Source: Hirudinaria manillensis
Lineage: Eukaryota; Annelida; Clitellata; Hirudinida; Hirudinidae
Reading direction: 5' to 3'
NCBI GenBank assembly: GCA_034509925.1
Contig: CM067529.1
Span: forward strand, 11,320,001 to 11,384,000
DNA: 64,000 bases
Part shown: piece by piece, positions 37,689 through 47,491 of the stretch
Layout of the letters: every line of letters starts with the position of its first letter
How positions within the stretch are numbered: position 1 is the stretch's first letter
The notes under the pieces: model-generated
The model's database searches: none
What the model was told of the DNA's origin: nothing
The model's input: only the letters and a program-made list of their open reading frames with translations
Made by a program: the position numbers and the translations under genes

Positions 37689-40600
37689 CTGACTGAATTG
37701 TTAAATTACCGATTGAATGAATGATTGAGTGAATGAATGAGTAAGTGATTGATTGATTGTTCGATCGATGACTATTTGGCCGATTGGTTATCGGTCATCA
37801 GGATAATTGATTTTCTGGTTGATTGCCTTTTTTTCACGTTCGGTCATTGAATTTACAATATGAATTAATATTCAAAATTAAAAAAATAAATAAATCAATA
37901 ACACATCACTAATTAAAACCACAATCAATGACACCAGACTAAAAATAAAACCTTACGTATTTAAGCTGACGGCTAATCCCCAGTTGCTTGACTTGGTGAT
38001 TGATTAAGCTTTGATTGCTTTTGGCAGGGATTCAGAGAATCCCTTTAACATTGGAGTCACTTGATGATGTGATGTTGTGACGATGTGATGTTGTATCAAC
38101 TGATAACATATCATTTAATATCGCGAAGATTCATTAATCTGTTCAGACACGTCTTTTCTAATCAAATGATTGCCAATCTGTCGGAGTAACTGTCTGTATG
38201 TCTGTCTGTCTGAATAAAGAGGTTGTCTGGAGTTGAGTGTGAACCGGTGATATAAGTTGGCAGCATTTTAATATTAGCTTAGAATAAAATCAAATATATT
38301 TAATTAATATTTTAATAACTTTAAATTTAATTAAATTTAATACAGTCAAATCTCGTTACTATGCCACCCGTCGGTTCCGAAACGAATACACCCACAACAG
38401 TCCATAGTATCATAATCTTGTTCTATAGCATTTATCAAAAATGTTCAGATGAGATTATCCTTAGGGAGATTATTCAAGAATTATTCGAAATTAAATAAAA
38501 TTTTAAAAAATAATTTAAAAAAAATAATAATTTGTGAAATTATTAAATTTATTTCCAATTATTCCTTAAAAAAAAAAACAGGTGGAGTAGCATTTACTTC
38601 GTCCCTTTTCTAATTGATTTATTTTCCAATTAATTTGTTTTTCCTCCTCACGAAATTAATTCTCTAAATGTTCGTCTATTGGATTCACCCATGCTTTAGC
38701 TGACGGAACTATTTTAAGAAGCAAAGATCGATAGGATTAGCAAAGCTAATGATCAATTTTTGTAATAATAATATATTATTACATTTGTAATTTATTTTCG
38801 CTAATTTTAACTCTTGCTGTCTAAAAAGATAAAAATGTGGTTCAAACGCTCACAAAACCTTGACAAAGTTGCAAATTCGATATCAACAAAAATTCCTATT
38901 CTCTGAGATTATGGCAGCGCCGACGTCCGTGGGGATGTAGCTCAGTGGTAGAGCGCTCGCTTCGCATGTGAGAGGCCACGGGTTCAATCCCCGTCATCTC
39001 CACGTGTTTTTGGTGGTCGGTTTTGCCAAAGCACTTATACTCGGCCTCTTTGAGTTAAGATGTTATGTCCAGTTATTTATGGTCATGTGGGGCCATTGTA
39101 CTGGGGATGTAGCTCAGTGGTAGAGCGCTCGCTTCGCATGTGAGAGGTCACGGGTTCAATCCCCGTCATCTCCAGATCTTTTAAAATACGGATCGTTTTT
39201 CTGTAATAATGCAGTTGGCAAAGTGGTTTCGGCTTTGAAATGAATCTCTGTCAGGATGGACGAAAAGTTCAATTTCTGAATTGTGAATTTAATGAAAATA
39301 TTGATCTAAATAAAATAAACTTTTTTCGTTCATATTAAATGCATATTTTATTTTTATTTTAATCAGTATTGTCCAGTTACTTATACAATCTAGCGCAACT
39401 TTTTGTCATTCAAGGTAACTCCTCACCTGTAAACCCACAAACATCAACGAGACACCCGCGTCCCAAAAGACCCACCCAGCCAGCCAGAAGAAGGTCCACT
39501 CTATTGCCAACCACTGACAACCCTCAATGCAACCTACTCTGCAAAACCAGGTGTCCACCCGGCGAAAGATCAATCAAGTACCTCGATTCCAACGGATGCT
39601 ACGTCTGCTCGTGCGAGAAAATCTTTTCCATGCCAACCGGTGCACCTTCCCTATTGGCCCTGGCGCCAAACGAGGGTCAAATAAACCCGCCCTCAGCAGA
39701 CAACCTTGAAAAGTTAACAAACATCATGGCTGAGGTTATGAACCAAACTGGTGCCGAAGGTGCGGATGAGCTTGTCATAGGAGTTCACGGTTCTGACGAA
39801 TACGTCATCAAGAGAGAGTTCCCCAGCGAAGTCCTCCACCCCCCGTTCTCGTCTGCTCTTGAATTCGGTCCGGTTTATCTAAAGTTCGGCAACAAAGAAT
39901 CAGCAAAGGAGGACGTCCCATCAGAGGACGATGAAACTACCAAACCGGAAGATAACCACACTGGAAATGCTGAAAACCAGTCTATCGAAACCACGCCTAG
40001 AACGAGTGTCGCAGCTCCTGCCAGCATCTCCAGCTTGGAAATGATGAATCACGTGGACATCGAAGATCCATCCTACGATCCGCTCTTGACGTCCTCTGGC
40101 ATCCACGCACAACAAGGCCATCCGGCGTCGTCATCATCGCGGGCAGTTTCTCAGCCGGCGAGGTCGCTGCTTCTCGGTGGAATGAACCCCGCTTGCAGTG
40201 GAAAAGAGCGTCCCTGTCGAAACTCCTGCGTTCTCAAGAACTACATGACGGACGAGAACGGCTGTCAGGTTTGTCGCTGCGATGATCCGGAAAAGCCGAA
40301 CAAGAACTTCAGATTCCTCTACATCGACGATGCCATTGTCAAGGCTAGGAGAAGTAAGTGATACAAATAAGTGGTAATTATTATTATTATTTATTATTAT
40401 TGTTTTATTTTTATTGACGAATATTGCATTGCTAAATGGTTAGCAGTTTAGCAAAGTTTTTCAAAACAATTATCCTACTAAAGTCAGATAATGATAATAA
40501 TATTTGACACATTTATTTACAATAATTACTAATTTTATTATTATTATTAAATTTATTATTACCATATTACATGATTGGTGATTAATTATTCAATGGACTC

Positions 40601-40840
40601 CTTCCAGTGTTGTGCTCACAGCCATCGTTCCGCGGTCCTTGCTCCAACAAGTTGACGAGATGGCACTACGTTCCGACAACAGGAAGTTGCAGGACCTTTG
40701 AGTACGGCGGTTGCAGGGGAAATGAAAATAACTTCTACTCGGAAGAATCGTGCATGGAGTACTGCACTGCCACGGCCGACGAAACCAGAACAGACAGACA
40801 GAAGTGGTACAAGACCATCCTCGGACTCTTGAAGAAGTAA
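32100..40840 (+). CDS. Secreted Kunitz-antistasin-antistasin-Kunitz inhibitor-like protein
   Basis: Exons 32100-32138, 32808-32868, 37430-37609, 39415-40353 and 40608-40840 join in phase to 483 aa. Residues 1-25 are a signal peptide (MRILNFLALLLAQVLILCVV). Kunitz 1 spans about 42-92, with all six Cys and the TFVWSGCGGNENNF core. Its P1 position (after the second Cys) is Phe52. A basic linker (HPRPKRPTQPARRR) leads to antistasin-like 1 (about 132-160, ending LDSNGCYVCSC). A long acidic, Ser/Pro-rich spacer follows, then antistasin-like 2 (about 354-382, ending TDENGCQVCRC). Kunitz 2 (409-459, six Cys) has Ser419 at P1. Both domain types are serine-protease inhibitor folds; antistasin itself is a leech factor Xa inhibitor. 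Phe and Ser at P1 argue against trypsin-like targets for the Kunitz domains. The targets are unknown. Each Kunitz domain is one exon, and both antistasin domains share exon 4. Confidence 0.88.
32520..32629 (+). repeat. 21-bp tandem repeat, about 5 copies, intron 1 of the Kunitz/antistasin gene
   Basis: The unit is AAAAAGGGTTCATTAGGGTTC, with variants (GAGAG for AAAAA). Each unit contains two half-repeats based on GGGTTC. Confidence 0.9.
34480..34625. repeat. ATC/GTC trinucleotide array, intron 2 of the Kunitz/antistasin gene
   Basis: Degenerate CAT/CGT array. It creates His/Arg-, Met/Thr- and Ile/Val-rich false frames on both strands. Confidence 0.9.
34962..35100. repeat. (AAT)n then (CAT)n/(CGT)n microsatellite, intron 2
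   Basis: Pure AAT run of about 100 bp followed by CAT and CGT triplets. Confidence 0.95.
36342..36568 (-). mobile_element. 3' coding tail of a non-LTR retrotransposon (truncated copy)
   Basis: The minus strand reads KISEKILKYKDLEIEIARMW, then a conserved VPVVVGSLGT block, and ends with GTAHILRKILD and a stop at 36342-36344. This matches the C-terminal end seen in many animal reverse-transcriptase polyproteins (K-Y-x-D-L ... V-P-V-V-x-G-x-L-G-T ... A-x-I-L-R-K-x-L). The copy has no RT domain upstream and meets a (TTA)n run at about 36569-36600, so it is severely 5'-truncated. It lies antisense in intron 2 of the Kunitz/antistasin gene. The reading frame is intact, so the insertion may be fairly recent. 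Class assignment (RTE/Jockey/CR1-like) is not possible from this piece. Confidence 0.75.
36996..37055. repeat. (TCAA)n tetranucleotide array upstream of Kunitz-1 exon
   Basis: About 15 copies of TCAA, then CAGTCAGTCA. It is the exact complement type of the array at 37611-37688 on the other side of the Kunitz-1 exon. Confidence 0.95.
37611..37688. repeat. (TTGA)n tetranucleotide array starting at the Kunitz-1 exon donor
   Basis: About 19 copies of TTGA begin within the donor sequence itself (GGTATTGATTGA) and end in CTGACTGA. In the transcript it can pair with the (UCAA)n array 360 bases upstream of the exon start region. Confidence 0.95.
38343..38440 (+). mobile_element. Possible pogo/Tigger-type DNA-transposon end fragment
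   Basis: TACAGTCAAATCTCGTTACT resembles the widespread CAGT(C/A)AAACCTCGTTATAACG-like terminal repeat of pogo/Tigger elements, preceded by a TA. I found no matching inverted end nearby, so at most one end of a decayed or non-autonomous element is present. Confidence 0.35.
38931..39002 (+). tRNA. tRNA-Ala (anticodon CGC)
   Basis: 72 nt including discriminator A. The acceptor stem GGGGATG pairs with CATCTCC (one G-U), the D arm is GCTCAGTGGTAGAGC, the anticodon stem CTCGC/GTGAG frames loop TTCGCAT (anticodon CGC at 38963-38965), and the T arm is ACGGG-TTCAATC-CCCGT. No intron and no encoded CCA. It lies in intron 3 of the Kunitz/antistasin gene, same strand. Internal A and B boxes look intact. 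Confidence 0.97.
39103..39174 (+). tRNA. tRNA-Ala (anticodon CGC), second copy
   Basis: It differs from the copy 100 bases upstream only in the variable region (AGGTC for AGGCC). Anticodon CGC is at 39135-39137. All four stems pair. It also lies in intron 3 of the Kunitz/antistasin gene. Confidence 0.97.
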
Positions 40841-41204
40841 ATGCCAAAAGGAAAAGATGTTGGAGCTTGGATTCTTGAAGTAGTGGGTGTCAGAATGGGT
40901 GCCAGAATGTTCTTTGGTGGCTCTTAGATCGGTTGAATTGTTTTTTTATGGAGTTTGTTTTAGATGAGTAAACATTACGAACTTCAAAGAGTGAAGTAAT
41001 CTTTTTTTTTCTGTAATTTGAAGACCAAAGATGATTAGTTACGGTTTCATTTGATTGTGTTTTCATGCGTGTTTCACTGTCATTGACGAGTCTTTTTCAT
41101 GCTTTGATGGTCTGCTTAAGCTACTTCGTCTTTTTGACGCTGGATTGATTGGATTTTTAAATAATCGAAGTAAAGTCAGTATTTTTTTTTATCGATGGTG
41201 GTTG
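40841..41204. other. Spacer between convergent genes
   Basis: Contains the 3' flank of the Kunitz/antistasin gene (plus) and of the SAM-domain gene (minus). I see no extra gene. Confidence 0.6.
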
Positions 41205-43407
41205 TCATTTCCTTCGCTGGTTTACGTCTTTGTGTCTCAATCGGACTTCACGAAGCAAATCTGATTTGAGTTTGTTGATGCAGGACATGATTTTCATGCT
41301 ATGGATGAGCCCCAGATTTAACCGCTAGAAAGAACGCAAAGGATTACGGTTGTAATTAAGTTTAGAAGTTAACTATAATATAAATATAGTATAAATGATA
41401 ACCAATCAACCTATCACTTATCAAGGTGCGCAAAGGATTACAGGTTATGATTAAGTTTAAAAGTTAACTGGTCTAAAGTGTCAATGACAACGTATCACCT
41501 ACCAACCTATCACGTATCAACTTAGGCAAAAGATTACAGGTTGTGATTAAGTTTAAAAGGTAATTTAAGTATAAAGTGTCAATGACAATGTCTTACCTAA
41601 TAAGCGGTACCAGAAAGATTGGTAATGTAATAAAGTAGTTGTTACGAACTATTTCATTGTGAAAATTTGATTGAAATAAGTTTAATTAAATTAGGAAAGA
41701 CTAGATTATTTAGAATCAATTTACTCTAGATATAGCTTTAATTCTTAACCTCTGACTGATGAGCAAAACGGCCTTAACCCTAGGCCCTATTAAAGACCCT
41801 ATTTGACCCATTGACGTACCCTTATATCTCTCCGGGTTAGCCTCAGCAAATGATATCCGTCAATCTGGGCCTTTCTGAAGATGTCTTTGCACGAAGACAA
41901 TCCTTGAGTCTCCATCCAGGTCAGAACTTGTTTGACAGTCCACGTTTCGGCCCTCATTATGTTCGTGTAGATGACTTGAGATTGCTGTAATTTGTAATAT
42001 TACATTTTATTCACTTAACTTAATAATAACAATAATAATAACAGTAAAAATCAATCAGAAATTAACAATCTCCAAACCCTTTTGTCGGAGTCCACAATCT
42101 GAAAAGCCGAATTTTCTTGCGACTCTCCTTTCGTTTTCTCATTTTCTCTCTCGTTGATTATTCTATCAAAACTGGAATCAGTCTTGAAACTTTTCAGTGC
42201 ATTGAAATTCAAAGTTGCCGCTTCTGACTTCGGTTTCCAAAATTTCCACTTTCGTTTTGACCGCGCATTCGGCAGAGAGAATGCCGACTGACTGTTTTGA
42301 CTGGCAATCGTGTCATTGCTGATGGAATAGTCGACAAACTGGTCGTCCTTACCGATTTCCAGGCAGCCAGTCTCTTTGAGCCGATGCAATTCCTCCATGA
42401 GTTTCTTCATGTTAACTTCCAGCCTTTCCAGGTTGTCGTCTCGGGCTTTGAACGAGGATGAACGGTGGAGTTTTCTGTTCTTGAATGGCTCTTCCTTGGT
42501 GGATTTGAATTTTTTGCTGCAGTAAGTTTCTGACTGAGGTTGACTGCCATGATTCTTGTGCCTGCCCTTTGGCGAGAAGTCAGCTAGCAAAGGCTCTCTA
42601 GAGAAGCTCTTTTTAACATTTTGCAATTTTTGAATCTCCCCGTCCGTTGCGTGTTGTTTCTTCGATTGCTTGTTTGCCAACTTTTCCTCTAGCTTTTGCT
42701 TCAATGCGTTTCCCAAAGAAATGTTCTGACCGCCGCTTTCGAGAAACTCGAGCAGGTTCTCCAAAAAGTTAGAATTGTTCGTCTGCTCCGACACCTCGCT
42801 TTCTTTGATTTTCGTAACCCGAGGATTGGCATTGTTTTTCTCCAGCTCCTTCGAACAAGAATTCATGTCTTTCGATGGAAAAATACTTTTCCAGTTGACG
42901 GTGCCGCCGAAATTGGACGTGAGTTCCGCATCCTTGGAGCACAAAACCGTCATGTCCTGGAAAGAGACTGGAGACCGAAGATTTCTGGATTTGACATCGG
43001 ATTCGTGACTATAGCGCCTCTGGGCGTATTCGCTGTGAGATGTCATCAGCTTTTTCATTTCAGACTGCTCGTCTCTGAACAGATCAGGTGAATCTGAAAT
43101 TAGTCCTATAGCTACTGAGTGAATCATCAAGTCATACTTTATGTTATATTTGTATTAAGTTATAATTTAATATAATTATTTAATATGTAATAGCTGTAAT
43201 TGAACATTATAAGTGAAGTCACAAACTATAAATTATAACGTTGCAACGTTATAATGTTGTTAATAATCGTTAAATCGTTAAATTCATTATTAATTATTAT
43301 AATAAATTTTACTATTAACGCCTGAACAAAATGTTATCAAATAAAATAATATTAAGAAATCAAGTAAAAAAAAGTTGAAACTAACCTTTATCGCCCTTGG
43401 AATCCAT
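41205..43407 (-). CDS. SAM-domain protein, N-terminal part unknown
   Basis: Exons (minus strand) are 43407-43386, 43093-42078, 41984-41820 and 41324-41205. Phases agree and give 440 aa. The start MDSKGDKD has a good context (AAAAATGG). Residues 9-346 are a low-complexity Ser/Lys/Glu-rich stretch with a short coiled coil (LERLEVNMKKLMEELHRLKE) and a basic-aromatic patch (KRKWKFWKPK). Residues about 361-421 form a SAM domain: TWTVKQVLTWMETQGL, AQIDGYHLLRLTRRDIRR, LNLGLIHSMKIMSCINKL. SAM domains mediate protein oligomerisation or RNA binding. The 42078 donor is weak (AGG/GTTTGG); without splicing there, the protein would stop at 42051 and lose the SAM domain. The gene starts only about 50 bases after the stop of its upstream neighbour on the same strand, so the two could be one longer gene with a joint I did not find. 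Confidence 0.65.
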
Positions 43408-43459
43408 TTTTCTGACCCTTCAAATTAACGAGTAAATTTTAAAATTCACAATTAATTAA

Positions 43460-44806
43460 TTAATTAACTTTTAATTTGGAAATGAATTGTAAACAATTTC
43501 CCGACTTCTCTAGGCCCGACGTGTTGTTTCCGGTCAGTGATAACCAGCTGGCGTTGGTGATATTCCTGACGGCGTTGTCGAGCAAAGATTTGATATTAAA
43601 CAGGTCTTCCTAAAATAAAATAAAAAAATAAATTAAATAAAATTTAAAAAAAACTTTCACATATTAACTTCTCAAATAATTTCAAATCAAAAGTCAGCTA
43701 AAAGATTCAGTGAAAGAAATTATTATCATGGGACGATGACGATGATGATGGTGGTGGTGGTAATATGAGGTGCATTCGGTAGCTTGCCTCATTTGCCAAA
43801 TTAACCCCAAATGTCACTCACATGCTCGGGAACGAAATTAAAAAATTGTTTGGAATTTCATTTGGCAAATTATTTGTCAACCAGAAGATTCTGATAACAT
43901 TTAGTCTCAGAATAGCTTCTGGATAACAGATTTCTACCAACTTCTTAATTTAACTGTTTGGACTCTACATAAATACATTAATAAACAGGTGAATAAATTC
44001 TAATAAAATGAAAAATAATAATATTAATAATAATAAATATAAACATTGTTTTTTCAAAGCTCTTAATAATAAATAGCATTTACAAAATTAAAATAAAATT
44101 GTAACAAAATCCATTCCAAGTCGAGCCAACACCTCCAGGCATTTCAGATGAGGATCCATGACATCGCCACAGCTTTTGGTGATCGGAATACATCCAACGT
44201 CGGACTTCTCGCTGAACGGGGGTTCTGACTTGGTTCTCGAGAGAATTTCCAGCGACCCTTCGTTCATTATCGACTGAATAAATGGTCAATTTGTGGTAAA
44301 ATAGAAGAGGATTTTATAATCACTAGTACTACCACAAGCGATACGTTTTTACGTATGGGGATGATTCACATGTATCTTTTACACTCTGTGGTTTATAATT
44401 TCATTGATAAGAACGTTATAATAATATAATAGTAATAATAATAATAGTAATATTAAAATTAATATATAAATTAAAATTAATTTTAAGAATGTGTTTATAA
44501 ATATTATTTTTCGTTTCAGTGTTAATAAATTGTTGAAGATCAATTAATTTAATTCTACGGACGTATTTTTAAGTATTAAACGTTTGAATTATTATGCTTT
44601 TTTAAATTTTAAATTAACAACTTTCTCAGAAATATTAAAAAAAAATTGAGCGGATTTTACTTCCAATTTCTGTGTCATTTCGTCAGCATTTTTTCGTAAA
44701 TTTTGCAGAGTTTCCTGTTTTCCAGAAATTATTACATTAATCAAACTAGTTAAGAAAAGTTAGCCATTTATGTGGCGCTTCTTGCCAATAATATTTAATA
44801 ATACTA

Positions 44807-44883
<77 letters not shown>

Positions 44884-45005
44884 CCGAGCCACGGTGGGGA
44901 CTTTAAAAATTTACGATGAAGTTGTTTTTTAAGCGTCGTGGTTTGGATCATTTGATCCATTGCTAGGCCAGGAAAATAAACGGCTTGCAACCATTAAAAT
45001 AATAC

Positions 45006-45074
<69 letters not shown>

Positions 45075-46920
45075 TTAATAATAATAACAATTCATAATAG
45101 ACTAATAGTTCATTTATAGGCGCCATGAATATGAACTCAACTTCATCACTCGTAATTGAATTTAAATTAACATATTATAATTTATTATTACCAATGTCAA
45201 TCCCAACGTGTCAGGATCCGTGTCAGGAATGTCTGAGGACATGGAAACGACAACAGAGCCACTGGTCTGACTCTGCAAAAAGTTAAATAAGCCTCTCTAC
45301 GATTTTGTTTTCAAAGTTCTTTTGCGACACAAAAACTGGAAGAATGGTTAAAACAAATTTATTTCTGAATAGGAATGGATTTAAATTCGCTTAATTTGGG
45401 TGTCCCGTCGGTCAACAGAGGCATTGTTATTACGTCGGCCATTTATATAGCGCTTCCTTTCCTGGAAATTTCTAATGAGGATAAGATCAAAAGATACAAA
45501 AAAGAAACTATGTTTGTGACCTATATTCTACACAAAATAATAATAATAATAATAATAATAATAATTCGTTTCTAGGTGCCATGAATATGAAATGAGCTTC
45601 ATCACTGGCGTTTGAAGACAAAATAATGTAAAAAATCAACTATCAATTCTCACCTCTACTGTCGCAACAAGAGGATTTCCCTCGGACTGAACTTCCTTGT
45701 TGCATGTCGAAATGCTAATGGTGTGGGTCTGTGCTGAGGCCTTGCTAGGATGGCAGAATTTTTGGATTCTTTCTGCTGGCTTTCGTAATACGTTGTCACC
45801 CATCATGTTCACTTCGGCCACCTCGCCTATGATGGCGCACTTCGACTGGTAATTAATATTTTTTTTTCAATGGATATTTAGGATGTAATATCGATTTTAT
45901 TATGTTTTATAAGTAAATAATTTAAAAAATTAAAAATAAGAATTTAGTTTGACTGCTGTGAGACTTCGTGATACGAAATACTGAATTATCTGTGACACAA
46001 AATTGTATCTCAATTTTGGACGCATCGTTTTTATTACGTTTTGATGCCAATGATTAATAAATCAGTATTAATATTATTAATAAGATAATTAAAATAAAAA
46101 GGAATATTTTTTATATAATTGTTAGTTTAAACGTTCTCACTTCTGGCACCGTCCCAGCCAAAACCTGGGTCACCTGATGCCCAAAGCACTTTCCAGTACA
46201 TATGTCTTGGTTGGCCACAAATGGGACAACAACTTCGGATTTCTTTCTGGATTTTTTGCGCTTCTTACAAACGAATGTCGAGTCGCTGTTGTCGTCGGTA
46301 GACGTGGAAGAAGCGTCTGACTCCTCGGAGCTGGAACCACTGGAACTGCCACTGCCTGATTCAGATGAATCTTCCTCTGAGAAGCTGGAGTCAGAGGTGA
46401 ACGAATCGGATTCGGACGTATCGCTTCCTTTTGAAGTTACGCTGCTCGACTTGCGCTTCTTCGTCTTGCCTTTTCTCGATTTGTGTCCATTTTTCTGCTG
46501 TGTTTTCTTCTTTTTCGACTTCACCTTCGCTCGAGGCACCTGGACGTTTGGAAGGTAAACTTCCTGGTGGAGTTTGCGCTTCAAAATCCGAAGTCGTCTC
46601 TTGTTGTCTTTTCCCAGCAAGCAGTCTCCCATGAGATGAGGATTCTCGCTAAGTGCTCCCGTGTTTCCCATCGAATCGCCATAAGATTTCAGCTGTCTGT
46701 AATATCGAGTTGTAATCTCATCGTCTATGCCTTTGGTATCCAGGGAGAGATTTTTAGGCATTCCCGCGGTTATCTTAGTGCTGTCGCCATAGTCCCCTTT
46801 TGAGGCTTGGTTTTGGTAGAAACTCGATCTTAAAAGCGCGTCTGCTTCTGTAAAGATGTTGGCGGAATTTTTTGCCAAGTTTTTGTCGCGTCCATAGCGT
46901 TCATGGAGGTATCGAAACAT
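43460..46920 (-). CDS. Uncharacterised Lys/Ser-rich protein
   Basis: Exons (minus strand) are 46920-46141, 45845-45654, 45272-45192, 44273-44133 and 43609-43460, all phase 0, giving about 447 aa. The N-terminus (MFRYLHERYGRDKNLAKNS) is followed by a charged region, a basic block rich in Lys (about 135-165), an acidic Ser-rich block (about 170-215) and another basic patch (CKKRKKSRKKSE). The later exons contain a few Cys but no domain I recognise. The layout suggests a nuclear or RNA-associated protein, which is inference only. The exon 4 donor could be GAG/GTGTTG (used here) or TTT/GTTACA nine codons later; both keep the frame. Intron 3 holds two long AAT arrays. The first exon starts about 570 bases from the divergent plus-strand membrane-protein gene. 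Confidence 0.6.
44806..44883. repeat. (AAT)n microsatellite
   Basis: Pure AAT run of about 78 bp in an intron of the Lys/Ser-rich gene. A second AAT run follows at 45007-45075. Confidence 0.95.
45007..45075. repeat. (AAT)n microsatellite, second of a pair
   Basis: Pure AAT run in the same intron as the preceding one, separated by about 125 bases of unique DNA that ends near a repeated CGCCATGAATATGAA-like sequence (see 45120 and 45578). Confidence 0.95.
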
Positions 46921-47491
46921 TAAGCGGTTTAAGTAGAACGCGAATTGGGCTAATCTTAGCCTGATTTGTTAGCCTGATTACAGTTGCTGTTACATTTACG
47001 GTTTGTTGTTGTGAGGAATCAAATTTATGATTCGGGTGTTTTCATGTATAAATGTATTTTATTTTTGCCTTTTTATGTAAATTGCAATAGCAGCTGGCAT
47101 ATCTAGCTCCAGAAAGCGATTAGAATTTTATCCTTTGGCTTATGTTTTGTAATGAACTTGATAACAACAAAGATACTTTTCAACGTCACAATTTTTGGCC
47201 ACCACAGCGCTTCTAATCTGAGACTTGTAATTGGATATTATATAATATTATTTATTTAGATTATTATCTTAAATTTTAAATAAAATTTTAAACTATGATA
47301 TGCTGTGTTTAATTATCAAATACGTCAGACGATTTTGTCAACATTATTTAAACTGTAATATTAATAGAAATCCACTTTTCATGACTCGAAAATCATTAGC
47401 CGACGTCGTCGTGTTGTTTTTTTTTTGTTTATTTACTTTTTTATTTCCATTTCTTAACACATTTTTGCAAAACTTTGGCACGAAGTAACAA
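46921..47491. promoter_or_regulatory. Divergent intergenic region (candidate shared promoter)
   Basis: About 570 bases lie between the start codons of the minus-strand Lys/Ser-rich gene and the plus-strand WSC/EGF membrane-protein gene. It carries the left arm of an inverted repeat (47301-47398). No TATA box stands out from the AT background. Promoter function is inferred from position only. Confidence 0.35.
47301..47398 (+). repeat. Left arm of a diverged inverted repeat
   Basis: It matches the reverse complement of 48077-48176; over the best 54 bases (from GATTTTGTC to CTTTTCATGA) I count 47 identities. The arms are about 680 bases apart and flank exons 1 and 2 of the membrane-protein gene. 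Confidence 0.75.

Noticed and set aside
42696..43091. Plus-strand frame opposite the SAM gene
   Set aside because: It is the antisense shadow of the 42078-43093 exon, which has family and splice support.
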